Source: Nymphaea colorata
Taxonomy: Eukaryota > Streptophyta > Magnoliopsida > Nymphaeales > Nymphaeaceae
Assembly: GCF_008831285.2 (NCBI RefSeq)
Contig: NC_045150.1
Coordinates: 3,174,001 to 3,238,000, forward strand
Reading direction: 5' to 3'
Length of the DNA stretch: 64,000 nt
Part shown: piece after piece, positions 1-12,489 of the stretch
Position numbering within the stretch: position 1 is the stretch's first letter
How the letters are laid out: each line of letters opens with the position of its first letter
Made by a program: the position numbers and the translations under genes
The notes under the pieces: model-generated
What the model was told of the DNA's origin: nothing
What the model saw: only the letters and a program-made list of their open reading frames with translations
Databases searched by the model: none

Positions 1-2690
1 AGGTTCCGGGTACCTCTGGCCATTTCCCATGCTTAACCCTCTTTGCTACTATATGGGTCGACGTAGAGGGAGAAAAGAAATGCACAGTAGGGGACGAAGA
101 AAAAAAACAGACTTTGTGCAATCGTTCAAACAACAGTCAATTATTTCAATGAAACGACAAAGAAAAAAAAACGCTCTGGTCAATCCAGCAGAGGTGAATT
201 TTCTCTCCTCATTCTTGCGCGTGTGTTCTTCTGGCCAAACCCTCGATAAGGGTACTGACTCCAGATTACTCTGGTTGTATAGATCCCGAATAGAGTTATC
301 TCTACTATGAGTCGTCGGCAGTGCTGTCTGTCATGGGAAGCGCTGTCGCCGACGAAGGAGCGTTTCTAGCCTAGGGCGGCTTACACCAGAAACTCTCGAG
401 GTATCGAAGAAAAAAAAAATGTCAACTAGAACTACACATGCAAGCTATACTTTCTAGCACACTGCAAATTATTTGATCTAGCATGCTTCGGGTATCAATG
501 ATAGGTTTCTCTCCATGCATTGATTTATATCATTCTATCATGCCAGTAAATTTCATCGTCTGAAAGTTACTTGTTTCAGGCGAATTTGATTTCCTACTCT
601 GATACCAATGATGAAGATTCAGCAGCAGAACAACTTCTGTATCTCCTCTTCAAACTCGCCAGCGTAGTCTCTGAGTGCACGGTCTGTAGCAGCAAGAAAG
701 AGGCAGCTAGCAGATGTTGAATGACATAAAAAAGAAGTAAACACGAGGGAGAAGAAGATGGAGCAGAATTCAACTGGTTTGCTTCTAATCCTCTGGATTA
801 ACCCTAGATTCAGCAGTGCTGGGAACTTTATACCAGCCTCATAGGTTTTACGATTTCCTAGCTTATGGTTATAATCTGTGAGAGACTGATGGAATATAAA
901 AGTTTATGCTAATCTAAATCTTAATTGAAGAAAATTTTTTCTTTTGGAAATCAGTTTTCTAATTTAATATCATAATTGTGAGTGGGCACTCTTGCAGTTA
1001 CGAGGTGTAGAAATATGCTCATGGCCACTATCCAACAGGATTTACATATGGAAAATCACAAATGACTTCCATGGACTGCAATGAAGCTCCAGCAAGCCAT
1101 GTACAGCCCTGCAGCCCATTACGCTTGTGATTCGGATCCTCGCCATGGCATTACCCTTTCCACTAATTGGTAGAGCCACAGGCCCATAGAAGACGATGGA
1201 ATCACTGTGTGAGTTTCTCCCATTGTTTCTTGTTCTCATCCATTTTAGCTGGTCTCTTTCTTCTTATTCTTGATTTTTTATAATCGCCTCACTTGTCATA
1301 TTTGAATGCCTCTGTGTTGTTTCTTTGTTGCTTGGGTCTCAAATCTGTCAGCCATATGATTGTTGTTGACTGTAAGCTTCTCTCTCTGCCTCTGCTTTTG
1401 TTTTCGCTATTTGACTTGGGTGCTCAATTTGCCCTTGAATCTGTATGTGGCCCATTTTGGGGTTGCGATTTGGCCCTTTTGATTGGGCTCCACTGCTCAC
1501 ACCCATGCATTTTGCTTCTATAGATGTTAGATGAGATAATGTTCTCTGTCTGCAACCAAATTTCCTTTCTTGGTTTTGGTTTAGTGGTTATGTGTAAATA
1601 TAATCTTGTATCATGATATCTATTAGCAATATATTTGAGATATTGGTCCAAATATTGGAAGTTTGAAGCAATCACTTTGTCAAGAGTCAAAAGAGGAGTC
1701 ATTCACGATTTCTGTAAACTATTTTCTCAAATCATAACGCAAGAGTTAACAGTGCATTGTGCACATTAAGACTTTGCGTCCCATCCTATCTTGCTTCTAT
1801 GAGAGGAAACTTGGAGTTTTATGCTCTGACAATGATATTATACATCTAAAAAGTTGATAATGAAATATAGAAATTTTGCATGTAAACTGTCCAAATTCAA
1901 GTAAAGGCATGAATTAGCTTATTGTTCCCAATCTCCGTTTACTCTGAACATCAAAGTAACTTTTTAATTTTTTATAAAGGTTAACATTTTGGATAGAAAA
2001 AGATGGTTTGAAGAATGGAAAAGATTCCTTGCAAATGCAAGTCATGAAATTGACTCATAAACTTTCATCATCTCCAAGACAAATTGATTGGGTATTTCAC
2101 ATTTTTTTAAATTCTTTAAATGAGATTCTAAGTTTTATATTGCTAAAATATAGATATTTGAAATCCCCAAATGCAAGAAGTTTTGATTTGGTACTTGTAA
2201 GTAGAAACAAAATTGGGCTTTGTTATACGTTATGAATATGTTGCATTTATTCTTGAAGTTGGAAGATTTTGGGAGCACTGAATTTTTCACAATTATGTGT
2301 GGTAGCAAAAAGTTTAGCATGACAATTGGCAAGTTGCTGCTTAGCCAAAGAAGAAAATATTCTGCACTAATCTGAAATGTGGTTATTAAATTTGAGCAGT
2401 GTGTACACATCATATCGGCAATGTAGTTAAGATAAGATACCTCTTTGTTGTAATTGCATCTAATATTTATGCATTTGGTAGATAGACACCTTCTAGCTAT
2501 TCACATTTTTCCCTATCTTGGATAATTAATGATGTAGTTTTGTTCAATGAAAAGGACATGAAGGTGCTTGTCTTAATAAGTAATATTTATATTATATTAT
2601 TTGTATATTTTGGAATTTATTATTATGTTTCATGAGATATTACTAATATTTGTTTAAATCTTTTGACCACACTATGAGATTATAACACAC
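1..2690. other. Intergenic, no gene recognised
   Basis: No reading frame here has recognisable domains or coding character, and no RNA gene was seen. The short frames are low-complexity or chance. At 598-611 there is a tRNA-iMet primer-site-like stretch (complement strand TGGTATCAGAGT) next to sequence that could be a decayed Copia LTR; see the separate entry. The rest is AT-rich DNA that I cannot classify. Confidence 0.6.
598..1010 (-). mobile_element. Possible decayed Copia leader and LTR fragment
   Basis: Read on the minus strand, positions 611-600 give TGGTATCAGAGT, close to the tRNA-iMet primer-binding site used by the other Copia elements in this window. The sequence upstream of it on that strand (plus coordinates above 611) would be the LTR. 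It contains phrases typical of Copia LTR transcripts but has no partner LTR here, and no outer end or target duplication could be fixed. The right boundary is arbitrary. Chance similarity cannot be excluded. Confidence 0.25.
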
Positions 2691-2739
2691 ACACACACAC
2701 ATAGTTGCCCTTACATCGTTCCGCCTTCCATCCCTGGAA

Positions 2740-3420
2740 ATAGACAATAAGAGAGAGAAAAGGAATGAATGGAAGATAGAGAGAAAGAGAGGTTAATAAA
2801 ATAAAGAGAGAAAAAGAGAAATTAACAAAATAAAAAAAGAGAGAGAGATAGATTAATAAAATAAAGAGAAAAAGAAAGATTAATGAATGAAAGATTTTAA
2901 GAGAGAGATTAATGAAAAGAAGAGAGATTAAAAAAGAGAAAAATAGAGGGAAAATGAGAGATTAGTCAAGAAAGAGAGAAAAAGAAAAATAAGGAGAGAA
3001 ATAAATAGAGAAAGAGGAGTAATGAGAGAAGACGAGATTGAAATGAAAGACAGAAGTTGAAAATGAGTGTGAGAGAGAAGTTAAAAAGAGAAAAAAAGAG
3101 AGGCTAAAAGAGAGAGAACAAAAAATGAAAAGAGAAATAAAAGAGAGGCGAGATTCAAAGAGAGTGATCGAGAAGAGAGAATTTGGAGAGAGAAAGACAT
3201 TAAAAAGAGAGAGGTAGGTTAAAAAGAGAGAGAGACTAAAAGAGAGAGTCGGTAATAAGAGAAAAAAGAGAGATATATTAATAAAAGAGAAATAAACATT
3301 AAAAAGAGAGGGAGAGCAAGAAATAAAAAGAGAAAAAGAAAGATTAACAAGAAAAAACAAAAGAGATGGTCCTATATTGAAGAGATAGAAAAAGAGAGAT
3401 TAAAAAACCATGTTTACCTT
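2740..3420. repeat. Purine-rich degenerate GA/GATTAA minisatellite tract
   Basis: The plus strand is almost pure A and G for about 680 bp, built from variants of a short phrase combining GAGAGA runs with ATTAA or TTAAAAAG. A (CA)6 run at about 2689-2701 precedes it. The complement contains a 132-codon frame of only Phe, Ser, Leu and similar residues, which is a translation artefact of the tract and not a gene. Confidence 0.75.
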
Positions 3421-4375
3421 GGTCGTACATGGAGAGCTTTAAAGAAGATCCTTAGCTCTACAAAGGTCCTTAAGAAGTGGCTTGGTATGAAGGGAAAAGA
3501 CAAGAAGAATCTAATATAGAAGAGATTGACATACCTTATGATAAAGAACAAATTTGAGATAGAGGTGATTCCTTGGCTCTTCCGAGCAAAGGAAACTCAT
3601 TAATGGTAAGAGTCATGAGGCCCTCCATAGTTTCCTCTTGTTAAGAGTGGTGGCTTGAAGTTGAGGAAAATGAAGATAAAGAGAAAGAGATGAAGAGAGA
3701 AAGAGATTGAAGGAGGATAAACAGAAGGCATCAAAAAGAGAGAAAGGACTCAAGGGGTTGTGAATTTACGTGTTCGAGGATGGAAATGAGGGAGCATTTA
3801 TAAAAGGAAGAGGTTCAAGGGCATTATTATCATTTTTTAAGTAAAAATTGGTTATTTTTTTAGTCATTATTGGCTTAAATTTGAATAATTACACTAAAAA
3901 GTCAAATTGGCCCAAAAATGAATTGACGCTTTAACTGCGCCAAGGGACAGGCTGACCCCTGCTAGCTTCTGCTTGACCAAGTGGCAGGCCTAAAAAGACT
4001 ATTGCAGCCATAGGCCTAACATGGCCAGTTCTAGTCGGCCGCATACCCAGCTTGGCCAACTGCAGCCCTAGCCTGCGATGCCATAGCTAGCAAAATTGGG
4101 CCATACCTAGGCTAGGCCGAACCGGCGTAGCCCCCACTGGTTCAGCCAGGTGTGGCCTAGGATCAAGCCCTATAGGACTTGCAATGACTTGATCAAGCTG
4201 TCATGTCAGTAGTGGGCCCATGGAGAGAGAAAATGACATTTTTGACAAAAAAAAAGAGGGTATTCTTGAAACAATAAAGGATATTTTGAGAAAAACAAAG
4301 CATTTTGGAAAATTTAAACAGTTAAAGAGTATTTGAGAATTTTGAATTGGTTTTATTTTGAATAGGAAAACCAAG
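3421..4375. other. Intergenic DNA, no gene recognised
   Basis: Mixed GA-rich and AT-rich sequence with no convincing reading frame. Around 3930-4170 a GC-richer stretch repeats words such as GGCC, TAGGCC and CTTGGCC, which resembles a decayed retrotransposon LTR or satellite-like remnant, but no ends, primer site or partner copy could be found. Confidence 0.5.
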
Positions 4376-4492
4376 TGAAATCAAAGAGTGTGCATGCAAT
4401 CCTGCCATTTCAACACAGTTTCAAGTTATCAAACCTTTGAGGCCGAGTTTGTAATCAATCTGAACCAGATTCCCTAGGAGTGCTTCATAAAA
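4376..4492 (-). pseudogene. Stray fragment of exon 1 of the START-domain gene
   Basis: This 115-bp stretch aligns by eye, in the same orientation and without large gaps, with 41101-41216, the end of coding exon 1 and the splice donor of the SRPBCC/START gene in this window. Shared blocks include GTGAAATCA, TGCAATCCTGCCA, ATCAATCTGAA and ATTCC-AGGA-TGCT. The donor GT-AC of the parent is altered here, and in-frame stops and lost frame make it non-coding. It is probably a duplicated scrap moved about 36.6 kb away. The rest of the gene is not found beside it. Confidence 0.6.
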
Positions 4493-4702
4493 AGACATCT
4501 CTAGCTAGGGCTGAACATGAGCTGGGTTCACCTCGAACTCAATTCAAGCTCGATAGAACAAGCTCGGGCTCGACTTGACAATACATTGTCGAGCTTGAAC
4601 TTCAGTAGTTTAACTTGTTTATGTTAAGCATGTCTTGTTTCTTTTAACTGATTTACTATTCTTTTATCTATTCATTGTAGTCGAGCTCAATTGAGTTAAA
4701 AG

Positions 4703-4799
4703 AAGTTCTTACATCTTAAATTCGGACTTGTTTAACCTTTCAAGTATGCATCAGTAAGTTCTTACACCTTAAATTCGGCTTATCTAACCTTTCAAGTAT
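4703..4799. repeat. Two-copy 47-bp tandem repeat
   Basis: The phrase TAAGTTCTTACAYCTTAAAT followed by TCGG and a TTTCAAGTAT ending occurs at about 4703-4749 and again at about 4751-4799 with a handful of differences. It lies just upstream of the GC-rich block that may contain the promoter and first exon of the export-factor gene. Confidence 0.6.
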
Positions 4800-5494
4800 A
4801 CGTGTTCGAGTCCAACTCGGGCTGGTCCCTCCGCCGAGAGAGGGAGGGCTTCCCTACCAAGTAGCTGGATCCCGGTCCAGACATATGGGGCGCCGGAACT
4901 GGACCTGCCTCGATGCCCCCGAAGGCCTGAACTCCAGAGCCTTAAGCCCCCACCGAAGTCACGGAGGAGCCCCTCCGCCCTGAGCCCCGTAGCTGACTGC
5001 CGAAGCTGCTTCTGCATTTGCCGTCGGCGGCCTGCATCTCTGCGTGACTCTCCGGTTAGCCGCGTTCAGTTGTTGACTGTTCACTGTAAGATCCTCCTTG
5101 ACTATCTATTTCCTTCTTCTTCTTCTGAGTTCGACATTGATTTGCCCCTTTCGATTTTCGATTTGGGGGGTTCCCATTTGGGGGTTTTGATCGAGAGTTT
5201 CGGTTTGGGCTTCCACTTGTTCAGCTTCACGAGGCGGAACGAAGTGGACAACACCCAACAAGTGGTTCCCTTGGCTCACTTCCGTTTCTGTTCAAGCTCC
5301 ACCCGGCGTCGCATCTTTTTTCCTTGCTGGTCGCTTTGAGGTCCGTCTCTTCTGCTTAGGGTGTTGTATGGAAACTGTGTCTTAGATCCGGACATTCCTG
5401 TACGAACGGCCGAATCAATAACGGCGTCGAACAATGTCCTCACTTGATAAAGCTTTATCTGCTTCTGTATCTTTTTCCCCCCTATTCTTCGAAG
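4800..5494 (+). promoter_or_regulatory. GC-rich block with candidate 5'-UTR exon
   Basis: This block is much richer in GC and CpG than its surroundings, as expected near a plant promoter. It ends in CGAAG|GTAAGT at 5490-5500, a near-ideal splice donor with the exon ending at 5494. The coding start at 19161 lies immediately after a polypyrimidine tract and CAG, so an upstream untranslated exon must exist, and this is the best-looking donor upstream. An ATG at 5434 opens a short frame that would run into a stop if joined directly to 19161, so it would be an upstream ORF. The link is inferred; transcript data are needed to prove it. Confidence 0.3.
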
Positions 5495-7359
5495 GTAAGT
5501 CTACATTGAAGGCGTGTAGTGGAATAGCTCGACTTGGCATCGATGCATTTGGAAGGAAATGGGTTTTGGAATAGGTGGTAACTAGTCTCTCGTTGTCAGT
5601 AGTCTTTTTGAGAGGTTATTGGAGCTCTATGCTGTTGGGGAAGTTGGCAAGGGTCTGACCACCTTCTTGATTGACCATATGTCAGTCTTTGGGGTACTTT
5701 CGGATCACATCCCGCGCCTCCTTTGCTTCCCCAGAATAGAATAGATGAGATTGGAAGGAGGGTGAGGAACGAAGTCACTCGAGGGTCAGGAACGAACAGA
5801 GTGGCTTGACTGGAGGGGTCCCTGTCGGCCTGCATCGGCGGAAAATGGAAATATAGAGGATGAGAAGGACAAAACGAAAGGGAGAGGTACTTATGGCTGA
5901 GGATGGGGTTTGGATAAGGTGGGAACGGATTTGGTCTATTTACATGAAAACAAACAAGATGCTGGCCTGCATTCATTGTGCTTACACTTTACAGCAGCAC
6001 GTATTGCTGAGGATGGGGGTTTTGATTGCTAATTTGGGGTTTTGAGAATTGAAGTCTTCAATGTGTATATCTTGTGGTTCTGTTGGACAGTTTCCTGCTA
6101 TGGTTACAGCAAATATATTCCATTGCAAGTGGTTGCCGTTTCACCAAAATGAGAGTCTTACAATCTGTGGTGTTCTGGCAGGCCCTTTTCTAAGTTTGTA
6201 GCTGCATTCTTAACTCAAACTATGGATTTCATATGCATGATTCTGGGTTAATGTAATGATAACTAATTGGTTTAAAGTAGATGCTTCCCCGTTTCCCCTT
6301 CAGATTTTCAAACGTGTATGCTTGTGCTAGTTCAGTGGATCACTCATCACTTAGCATTGCTATTTTAGTAGTGACTGGGCAAAGAAAATGGCTTCCTTGA
6401 ATTCTGAAATTTCAAGTTCCCCATGAATTCTTTTCACAATGTCCTCTATCTTATTCTGTTCCTTTTTTTTTTCTTTGAGGACCTTGAATTGTCACCATGT
6501 TTTTATGCAAGAAAAATGTTATTGTTCTATCATGCTGCTTCTTTTATCATGATTGAAAAAGAATGGTTGCTTAAGTTCTACTTTCATTATGGGGTATAAA
6601 CAACATTGTCCGTTTCATCAAATAACTTTGTTACTGTTCCTATGACATGCTCCCATCATGTGACGATAGTTTGGAATTAAAACTGACTGAAGTATAAACA
6701 TCCTAGGAGTGTCGTGTAGGCCCATTATGATTGCCCGTTTTTTAGCATGTTTAATACCATGCAGCTTTTGAATTACCCTAAATCCTATTCTGTGAAGTTT
6801 GACAACATCAGAGATGAAGTGATCATGCATTTTTTGCAGAATATGAAAAGCTGATGAGGCTAACTATAAATTTGTTTATAGCTATAGTTTTTTATTTGGT
6901 TTTTTTGAGGCCAATTGTAAATTCTTCATAACTATGGTAATTTGATTTGCTTGTCGAGGCAATTGTAGATTTGTTCATAATTGTAGTTATTTGCTATTAT
7001 TTTTTGAGGCCAATTGTTTATTTGTTCATAATTATAGTTATTTGCTTTGCTTTTCGAAAAAATGAAGTTTATAAGTTTTTTATTTGCTATGTATTAGTGC
7101 CCCTTAGCGAAAAAATTTCTAGTTCCACTACTACTAGTTCTGTTGAGTGAACTTTTGGGCCTATATAGATTCAGAGGCTGGTGAGTTGAGTTGATTGTCT
7201 TTTTTGTTCTGTTAATTTTTTCTAGCATTTGATTTGATGTTTTGTTGGTTGATTTGTTGGATTTTGCATATGAGTTTCATTGTTTGATGGGTTCTCTTTT
7301 TTTCTTTGCCATTAGGGTTTGTCTCTTCACTTTGTATGGATATAGACCTGGTGACAGCG
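5495..7359. other. Probable 5'-UTR intron, left part
   Basis: AT-rich, T-rich sequence without coding character, consistent with plant intron DNA. It includes loosely repeated phrases around 6850-7080 built on TTTTTGAGGCCAATTGTAAATT. No domain, RNA gene or mobile element was recognised. It ends at the left edge of the Gypsy insertion. Confidence 0.4.
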
Positions 7360-7790
7360 GGTCACGGGCCGGCTCCTAAGGACCGTGCGGCGCGGCAAAC
7401 TCTCGCCAGTAAGCCGCAAGCCTTCGCCTTGTTCAAGTGGGCGCAGATCACTTGAACGCTTTTTAGAAAACTCAAGACACAAAGTACACAAAGAGTGTGA
7501 AAAAAAAACTCGCAATATATTCACTTAAACAGTTGAGTACATCACGAGGGAAAGCAAGTAAACTTTTACACTTTACTTACAAAGGATGGCCGAAGCCGCT
7601 TACAAAATTCTCATGTCGACCATCCAAAACAAAGAATCCCAATCTTACACTTGGGGCCGGTTTTGGGAGGGCGCTCCGACACAGGTGAACATTCGAGCTT
7701 ACACCAAGACTCAGCATAAACAAAGTAAATACAACAAAAGCAAATGATGACTATACAAACACGACAAAAGAGAAACGACAAAAGGGAACA
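7360..7790 (-). repeat. Gypsy 3' LTR (left copy)
   Basis: The 431-bp LTR matches 18099-18504. Its first base is G where the right copy has the canonical T. The inner edge is set by the adjacent polypurine tract at 7791-7802. It carries about 25 bp not present in the right LTR, mainly near its inner end and around 7640-7660. Confidence 0.85.
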
Positions 7791-7902
7791 AGCTCCCCCT
7801 TTCAAATCAAGCGCCGTCCTCGGCGCTAGCAGCTTTGTGGTAGATCTTGACTTCTTCTGCATGGCTTCGCTTCAAACGAAAGGCATACTCCCATGTTGGC
7901 TG

Positions 7903-8374
7903 TGTAAATCAGGCCCAAAGAGACAAATACTTCAAGTAAATCAGCCTTGAAGCTTCCACCAACAAGTCAAACTCACAAGCCCTCAAACAAGAGGTGAAGA
8001 AGAACTTGAATTAATCACAATATGAGATACATAAAGTAGGCTAAAAAGCCATATAGAACAATAGAGAAGCTGCCCTATTTATAGAGGAGAGAGCCAAAGA
8101 GAAGAACGAGGAGGCAGTCCCAACGGCTAGAAATCTAGCCGTTGGGACTAGTCACCCTCTAGGTAAAACAGATAAACGGAGAGGGATAAAAGGGGAAAAA
8201 CAAAAAATAAACTAAAAGAAAAGATACATAAAGAAAGCAAAAATTACATAAGTGACCTAAGTACCCAAAAGATATAAAATATATATATACATATAAAACA
8301 TATATTAGATGACTAATATATGTGATATATATAAATATATATATGTATACATTTGGGATACATACATTCTAACA
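7903..8374 (-). repeat. Copia 3' LTR (left copy)
   Basis: A 472-bp LTR with TG...CA ends. A perfect hairpin with 15-bp arms and a 4-base loop lies at 8116-8149. On the minus strand a TATA-like CTATAAATAG lies at 8084-8075, the likely LTR promoter. The outer part (8270-8350) is an AT-rich region full of TATATA. Confidence 0.95.
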
Positions 8375-8387
8375 CCCCCCCTCAAAC

Positions 8388-11300
8388 TTACGGTGTGATA
8401 ACCGAAAGTTTGCCAACGAGAAATTTGAATCTGGCAGCAGCAAGAGCTTTAGTGAAGAAGTCGCGAAGCTGATACTTTGATGGAACATAGGAGAGATCAA
8501 TGTTTTTCTGCAAGAATTCTTCACGAACATAATGACAATCCATCTCTATATGTTTTGTTCTTTCGTGAAATGTGTGATTGCTAGCAATATATATTGCACT
8601 TTTGTTGTCACAACAAAGCTTGACAGGATTCGTGATATGAATTCCCATATCTTTCAGTAAGTTTTTGAGTCACACTATCTCCATTGTTATAGTTGCCATT
8701 GCACGATACTCGGCTTCTGTTGATGATAGCGACACCTTATTTTGTTTCTTGCATCGCCAGGAAATTAAGGAATCACCTAAAAACACACAAAAACCAGTGG
8801 TGGAGTGCCTATTATTGGGATCTCCACCCCAATCAGCATCTGTATAAGCAACTAATTCTAATACATAAGAGGAAGACAGAAATAGTCCTTTGTTGATAGT
8901 GTTTTTCACATAACAGACAATCCGCATTGCCGCTCCCATGTGCACTGAGGTGAGTCTTTGTTGAAATTGACTTATCACGTGCACGGCATGAGCAATGTCA
9001 GGTCTGGTGATGGAGAGATAAGAGAGAGCGCCAACTATTTGCCGAAAAGGAGTGGGATTCTCCAATATCTCTCCATCATCAATTTTCATTTTTACTCCTA
9101 GTGCTTCTGGAGTATCCACAACTTTGTCATTTGAGATACCTGTTCTGTCAATTAATTCACTAGCAAACTTCATTTGAGAAAGAAGATAACCATGCTTGCT
9201 ATAAGCAACTTCAATTCCAAGAAAATAAGTTAGTCTTTCCAAATCAGTCATTTGAAAACATTTGTTAAGAAAATGTTTTACCTCTATAATCCCTTCATCA
9301 TCACTCCCAGTAATAACCATATCATCAACATATAATAATAAAACAATTACACCTACGGAGGTGGTTTTTACAAACATGGCAGTATCAGAGTAGCAAGATT
9401 GAAAACCTTGATTAAACATGACACTACTAAACTTGTCAAACCAGGCCCTGGGAGCTTGCTTTAAACCATAAAGGGCTTTCTTTAGACGTAAAACTTTGTT
9501 TTGAGGTAGATCAAAACCAAGGGGAGCACTCATGAAAACTTCTTCCTGTAAGTGACCATTTAAGAAAGCATTTTTAACATCCATTTGAAAAATAGTCCAA
9601 TGTTTAACAGAAGTAATGGCAATAAGAGTTCTAACAGAAATCATGCGAGCAACATGAGCAAAGGTTTCTTCATAATCAATCCCATATTCTTGAGCATATC
9701 CCTTGGCAACAAGTCTGGCCTTATATCTTTCTAAGGTTCCATCACTTTTAGTTTTGATTTTATAGATCCATCTACAACCAATAGTCTTTTTCTCCATTGG
9801 TAGAGGCACAATCTCCCAAGTCTCATTGCTTTCAAGAGCTTTAAGCTCAAGATTCATGGCTTCAATCCAATTGGGATCTTCCTTAGCTTCAAGGTAAGAA
9901 GATGGTTCATAAAAAGAATGATGTGCCATAAGACACGCTCGAAATTTTGGAGAAAAAGACTCGTAAGAGATAAATCTTTGAGGAGGCCTAATGTGCCTTT
10001 GAGATCTCCTAGGAAGAGATTGATTAGTTTCTTGATTTTGGGGATCTCTTCTTCTATAAACTAATATCTCTTTTGGAGGAATCATACGAGTAGAATTATC
10101 GTTGTTGACTTCTCCATTTGGCACTTCTACAACTTTATCGGGTTCATCATCATCAATATCATCATCATCATCAATATCATTAGTCCAAAGAAAAGTATAA
10201 TCTTCTAGTTTCTTGGGTTCATCTTTGAAACCATCTTCATTTTCTAAAAAGATCACATTTCTAGAAACATAAACTTTATCTCTTTGAATATCATAACATC
10301 TATAACTCTTTTGAGTTTCGGAATACCCAATAAAAACACAAGAAATAGCTTTGGAAGAAAGCTTATCGTCTTTGTCACTTAACACAAAACATTTGCAACC
10401 AAAGACTTTAAGTCTATTGTAATTAGGTTTAACATGGTGAAGTTTTTCAAAAGGAGAAATATGTTTCAAAAGTTTGGTAGGCATTCTATTAATTAAATAT
10501 GTTGAAGTCAAAAAAGCCTCAGGCCAAAAGTTTTTGGGAACATTTTTAGATAAAAGAAGGGCTCGAGTAGTTTCAATAATGTGCCTATGTTTACGCTCGG
10601 CCTCTCCGTTTTGTTGTGGAGTGTTAGGACAAGATCTTTGATGAATAATGCCTTTTTCTTTTAGAAATTGTTGAAATTCATTTGACATAAATTCTCCTCC
10701 CGAATCACTTGTAAAGATTTTGATATTTGAGCCAAATTGGGTATAGATCATGTTGTAGAAATTCTTAAAGTTGGTGAAAACCTCCGATTTATGTTTGAGA
10801 AAGTAAACCCAAGTATGCCTAGAATAATCATCAATAAAGATCACATAGTACAATAATCCTCCTTTTGACATAATAGGAGCAGGTCCCCACACATCCGAAT
10901 GCACTAAATCAAAAGATTTTTGGGCAATAAAGTTTCTATTATCAAAAGGTAAGGCTTTCATTTTAGCCTTAATACAATCATTACAATCAAAGTTCTTTTG
11001 ACAAAAATTCTCCATGAAGGGAAGATGAGACATTTTTTCTATATTGGAATGTCCAAGCCTTTGATGCCAAGTTTGAATGTCACATTCTTTGGAGATATTG
11101 CAAGATGGTCTTGAAAGGTCCAAAAAGTCTATGTAGTAGAGATCTTTTGTTCTAAAACCTTCCCCAATCGTCTTCTTGGATACTCGGTCCTGTATCAAAC
11201 ATTTGGATTGTGAGAAGATTTTATCAATACCAAGATCGGCTATTTGAGAAACGGACAATAAACTTAAACTTAATTTAGGAATGTGTCTTACTTGAGGTAC

Positions 11301-11423
11301 TTTTAAAGTTTTGGATCCAAAAGCTAGGTCAAGATTTCCAATAAAATCAATTTTAAGAGAAGTACCATCTGCCGTTTTCACAAAGGAATATGAATCATTT
11401 TTAGTGCATTCGGTGAGATCCAC
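8388..11423 (-). pseudogene. Copia pol (protease end, integrase, RT, RNase H), one in-frame stop
   Basis: This is the polyprotein of the nested Copia. From the N-terminus it shows the integrase zinc motif (WHQRLGHSN ... CNDCIKAK), the DDE core (HSDVWGP, TSDSGGEF, PQQNGEAERKHRH), the reverse transcriptase with LLLYVDDMVITG, and RNase H (YTDADWGGDP, SSTEAEYRAM, then CCDNKSAIYIASNHTFHERT). One stop (TGA at 8672-8670, where family members have Trp) interrupts RNase H before LKNLLKDMGIHI. The frame joins gag near 11423, where a small indel shifts the frame just after the protease motif. It is otherwise close to intact. Confidence 0.93.
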
Positions 11424-12489
11424 AAGGAGTCATATGAAAAGATGCACCCGAATCAATAATCCAAGAATACTTACTTGAAGAAGTAGATGCTACGGTAGCT
11501 CCCAAAGTTGAAGGTGTGCCTCCTCCCTTTAGAAAAGGTTGAAGAGCACTTATGAGTTGATCAAGTTGGAATGAGCTTGCTTCTTTTCTTTTTTCTTGAA
11601 TTGGAGCCGCAACATTGCTTCTTTTGTCAAAAGTTCTAAGTTTTGGACATCTTGGCTTGGTATGTCCTTCTTCTTGACAATGATAGCAAAGAACTTTTCT
11701 TCTTGCTCCTTCATTTGTACGATTGAAATGAGGAGGTCTATAAGGTCTCAAATGGGCCCCCGGCCTAGATGTAGCAAGCACATTGTTGACTTTCTCTCTA
11801 TCAAGACAAAGACGATTTTCCTCCATTTGAAGCTCCGCAATAGCCTCATTCATAGATGGTGTTTTAGAGCGATGAAGTAAAGCTGTTTTGACACCATCAA
11901 ATTCAGGTCTAAGACCTATAATAAACTTGTAAAACTTGTTGCGTTGTATTTGTTTTTCTCTAAGAATAAGATCTTGTGTCCAATGTGGTTCAAAAATACT
12001 TAATTCATCATACAATTGATCCATTTCAGCCACATAATCTTTAATGGATCTATTTCCTTGTTAAAGATTGTGAATTTTGAGTTGAACATGATGCATATAA
12101 GCAACATCTCTCATGGTATGAGTTTTCTTTAGATATTCCCAAGCTTCTAGGGCAGAATTTAATTTAGAGATTTGCCCGCTAGTAGCATTGTCAACACAAG
12201 TCAAGATCCAAGTAATAATTTTGTGATGACCAATACTCCATTCTTCCCATTTCTTGGTGTATTCCGCCACTACTTTTTCTTTTTCGGTTCCATCCAATTC
12301 CATACCTCTTCCATCAACAACTTTAGTAAGGACTAGTTGTGGTTCAAATTTTGTCCCATCAACTAGTCCCCAAAGGCTTTTACTACGAATAAAATGTTCC
12401 ATAGTTCTAGCCCATTGTATATAGTTTGTTGATGAGAGTTTGGGAAATTGAAGAGATGAGACTTTGTCGTCCATGATCAAAATCAACAA
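11401..12489 (-). pseudogene. Copia gag and protease start, one in-frame stop
   Basis: The gag begins with a typical UBN2-type capsid region (NYIQWARTMEHFIRSKSLWG, near residue 25), continues through the capsid, and carries a CCHC zinc knuckle (CYHCQEEGHTKPRC) and the protease active-site motif WIIDSGASFHMTP at the end. The frame is broken once by TAA at 12063-12061, in a place where CAA (Gln) would keep the family phrase LQQGNRSIKDY, so a C-to-T change is likely. It ends by frameshift into the pol frame at about 11423. Confidence 0.9.

Noticed and set aside
2962-3360. 132-codon minus-strand frame rich in Phe, Ser and Leu
   Set aside because: It is the translation of the low-complexity purine-rich tract and has no domain.
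5434-5494. ATG-initiated stretch as the true protein start of the export-factor gene
   Set aside because: Joining 5494 directly to 19161 puts it out of frame and reaches a stop within ten codons, so the ATG at 19161 is the better start.
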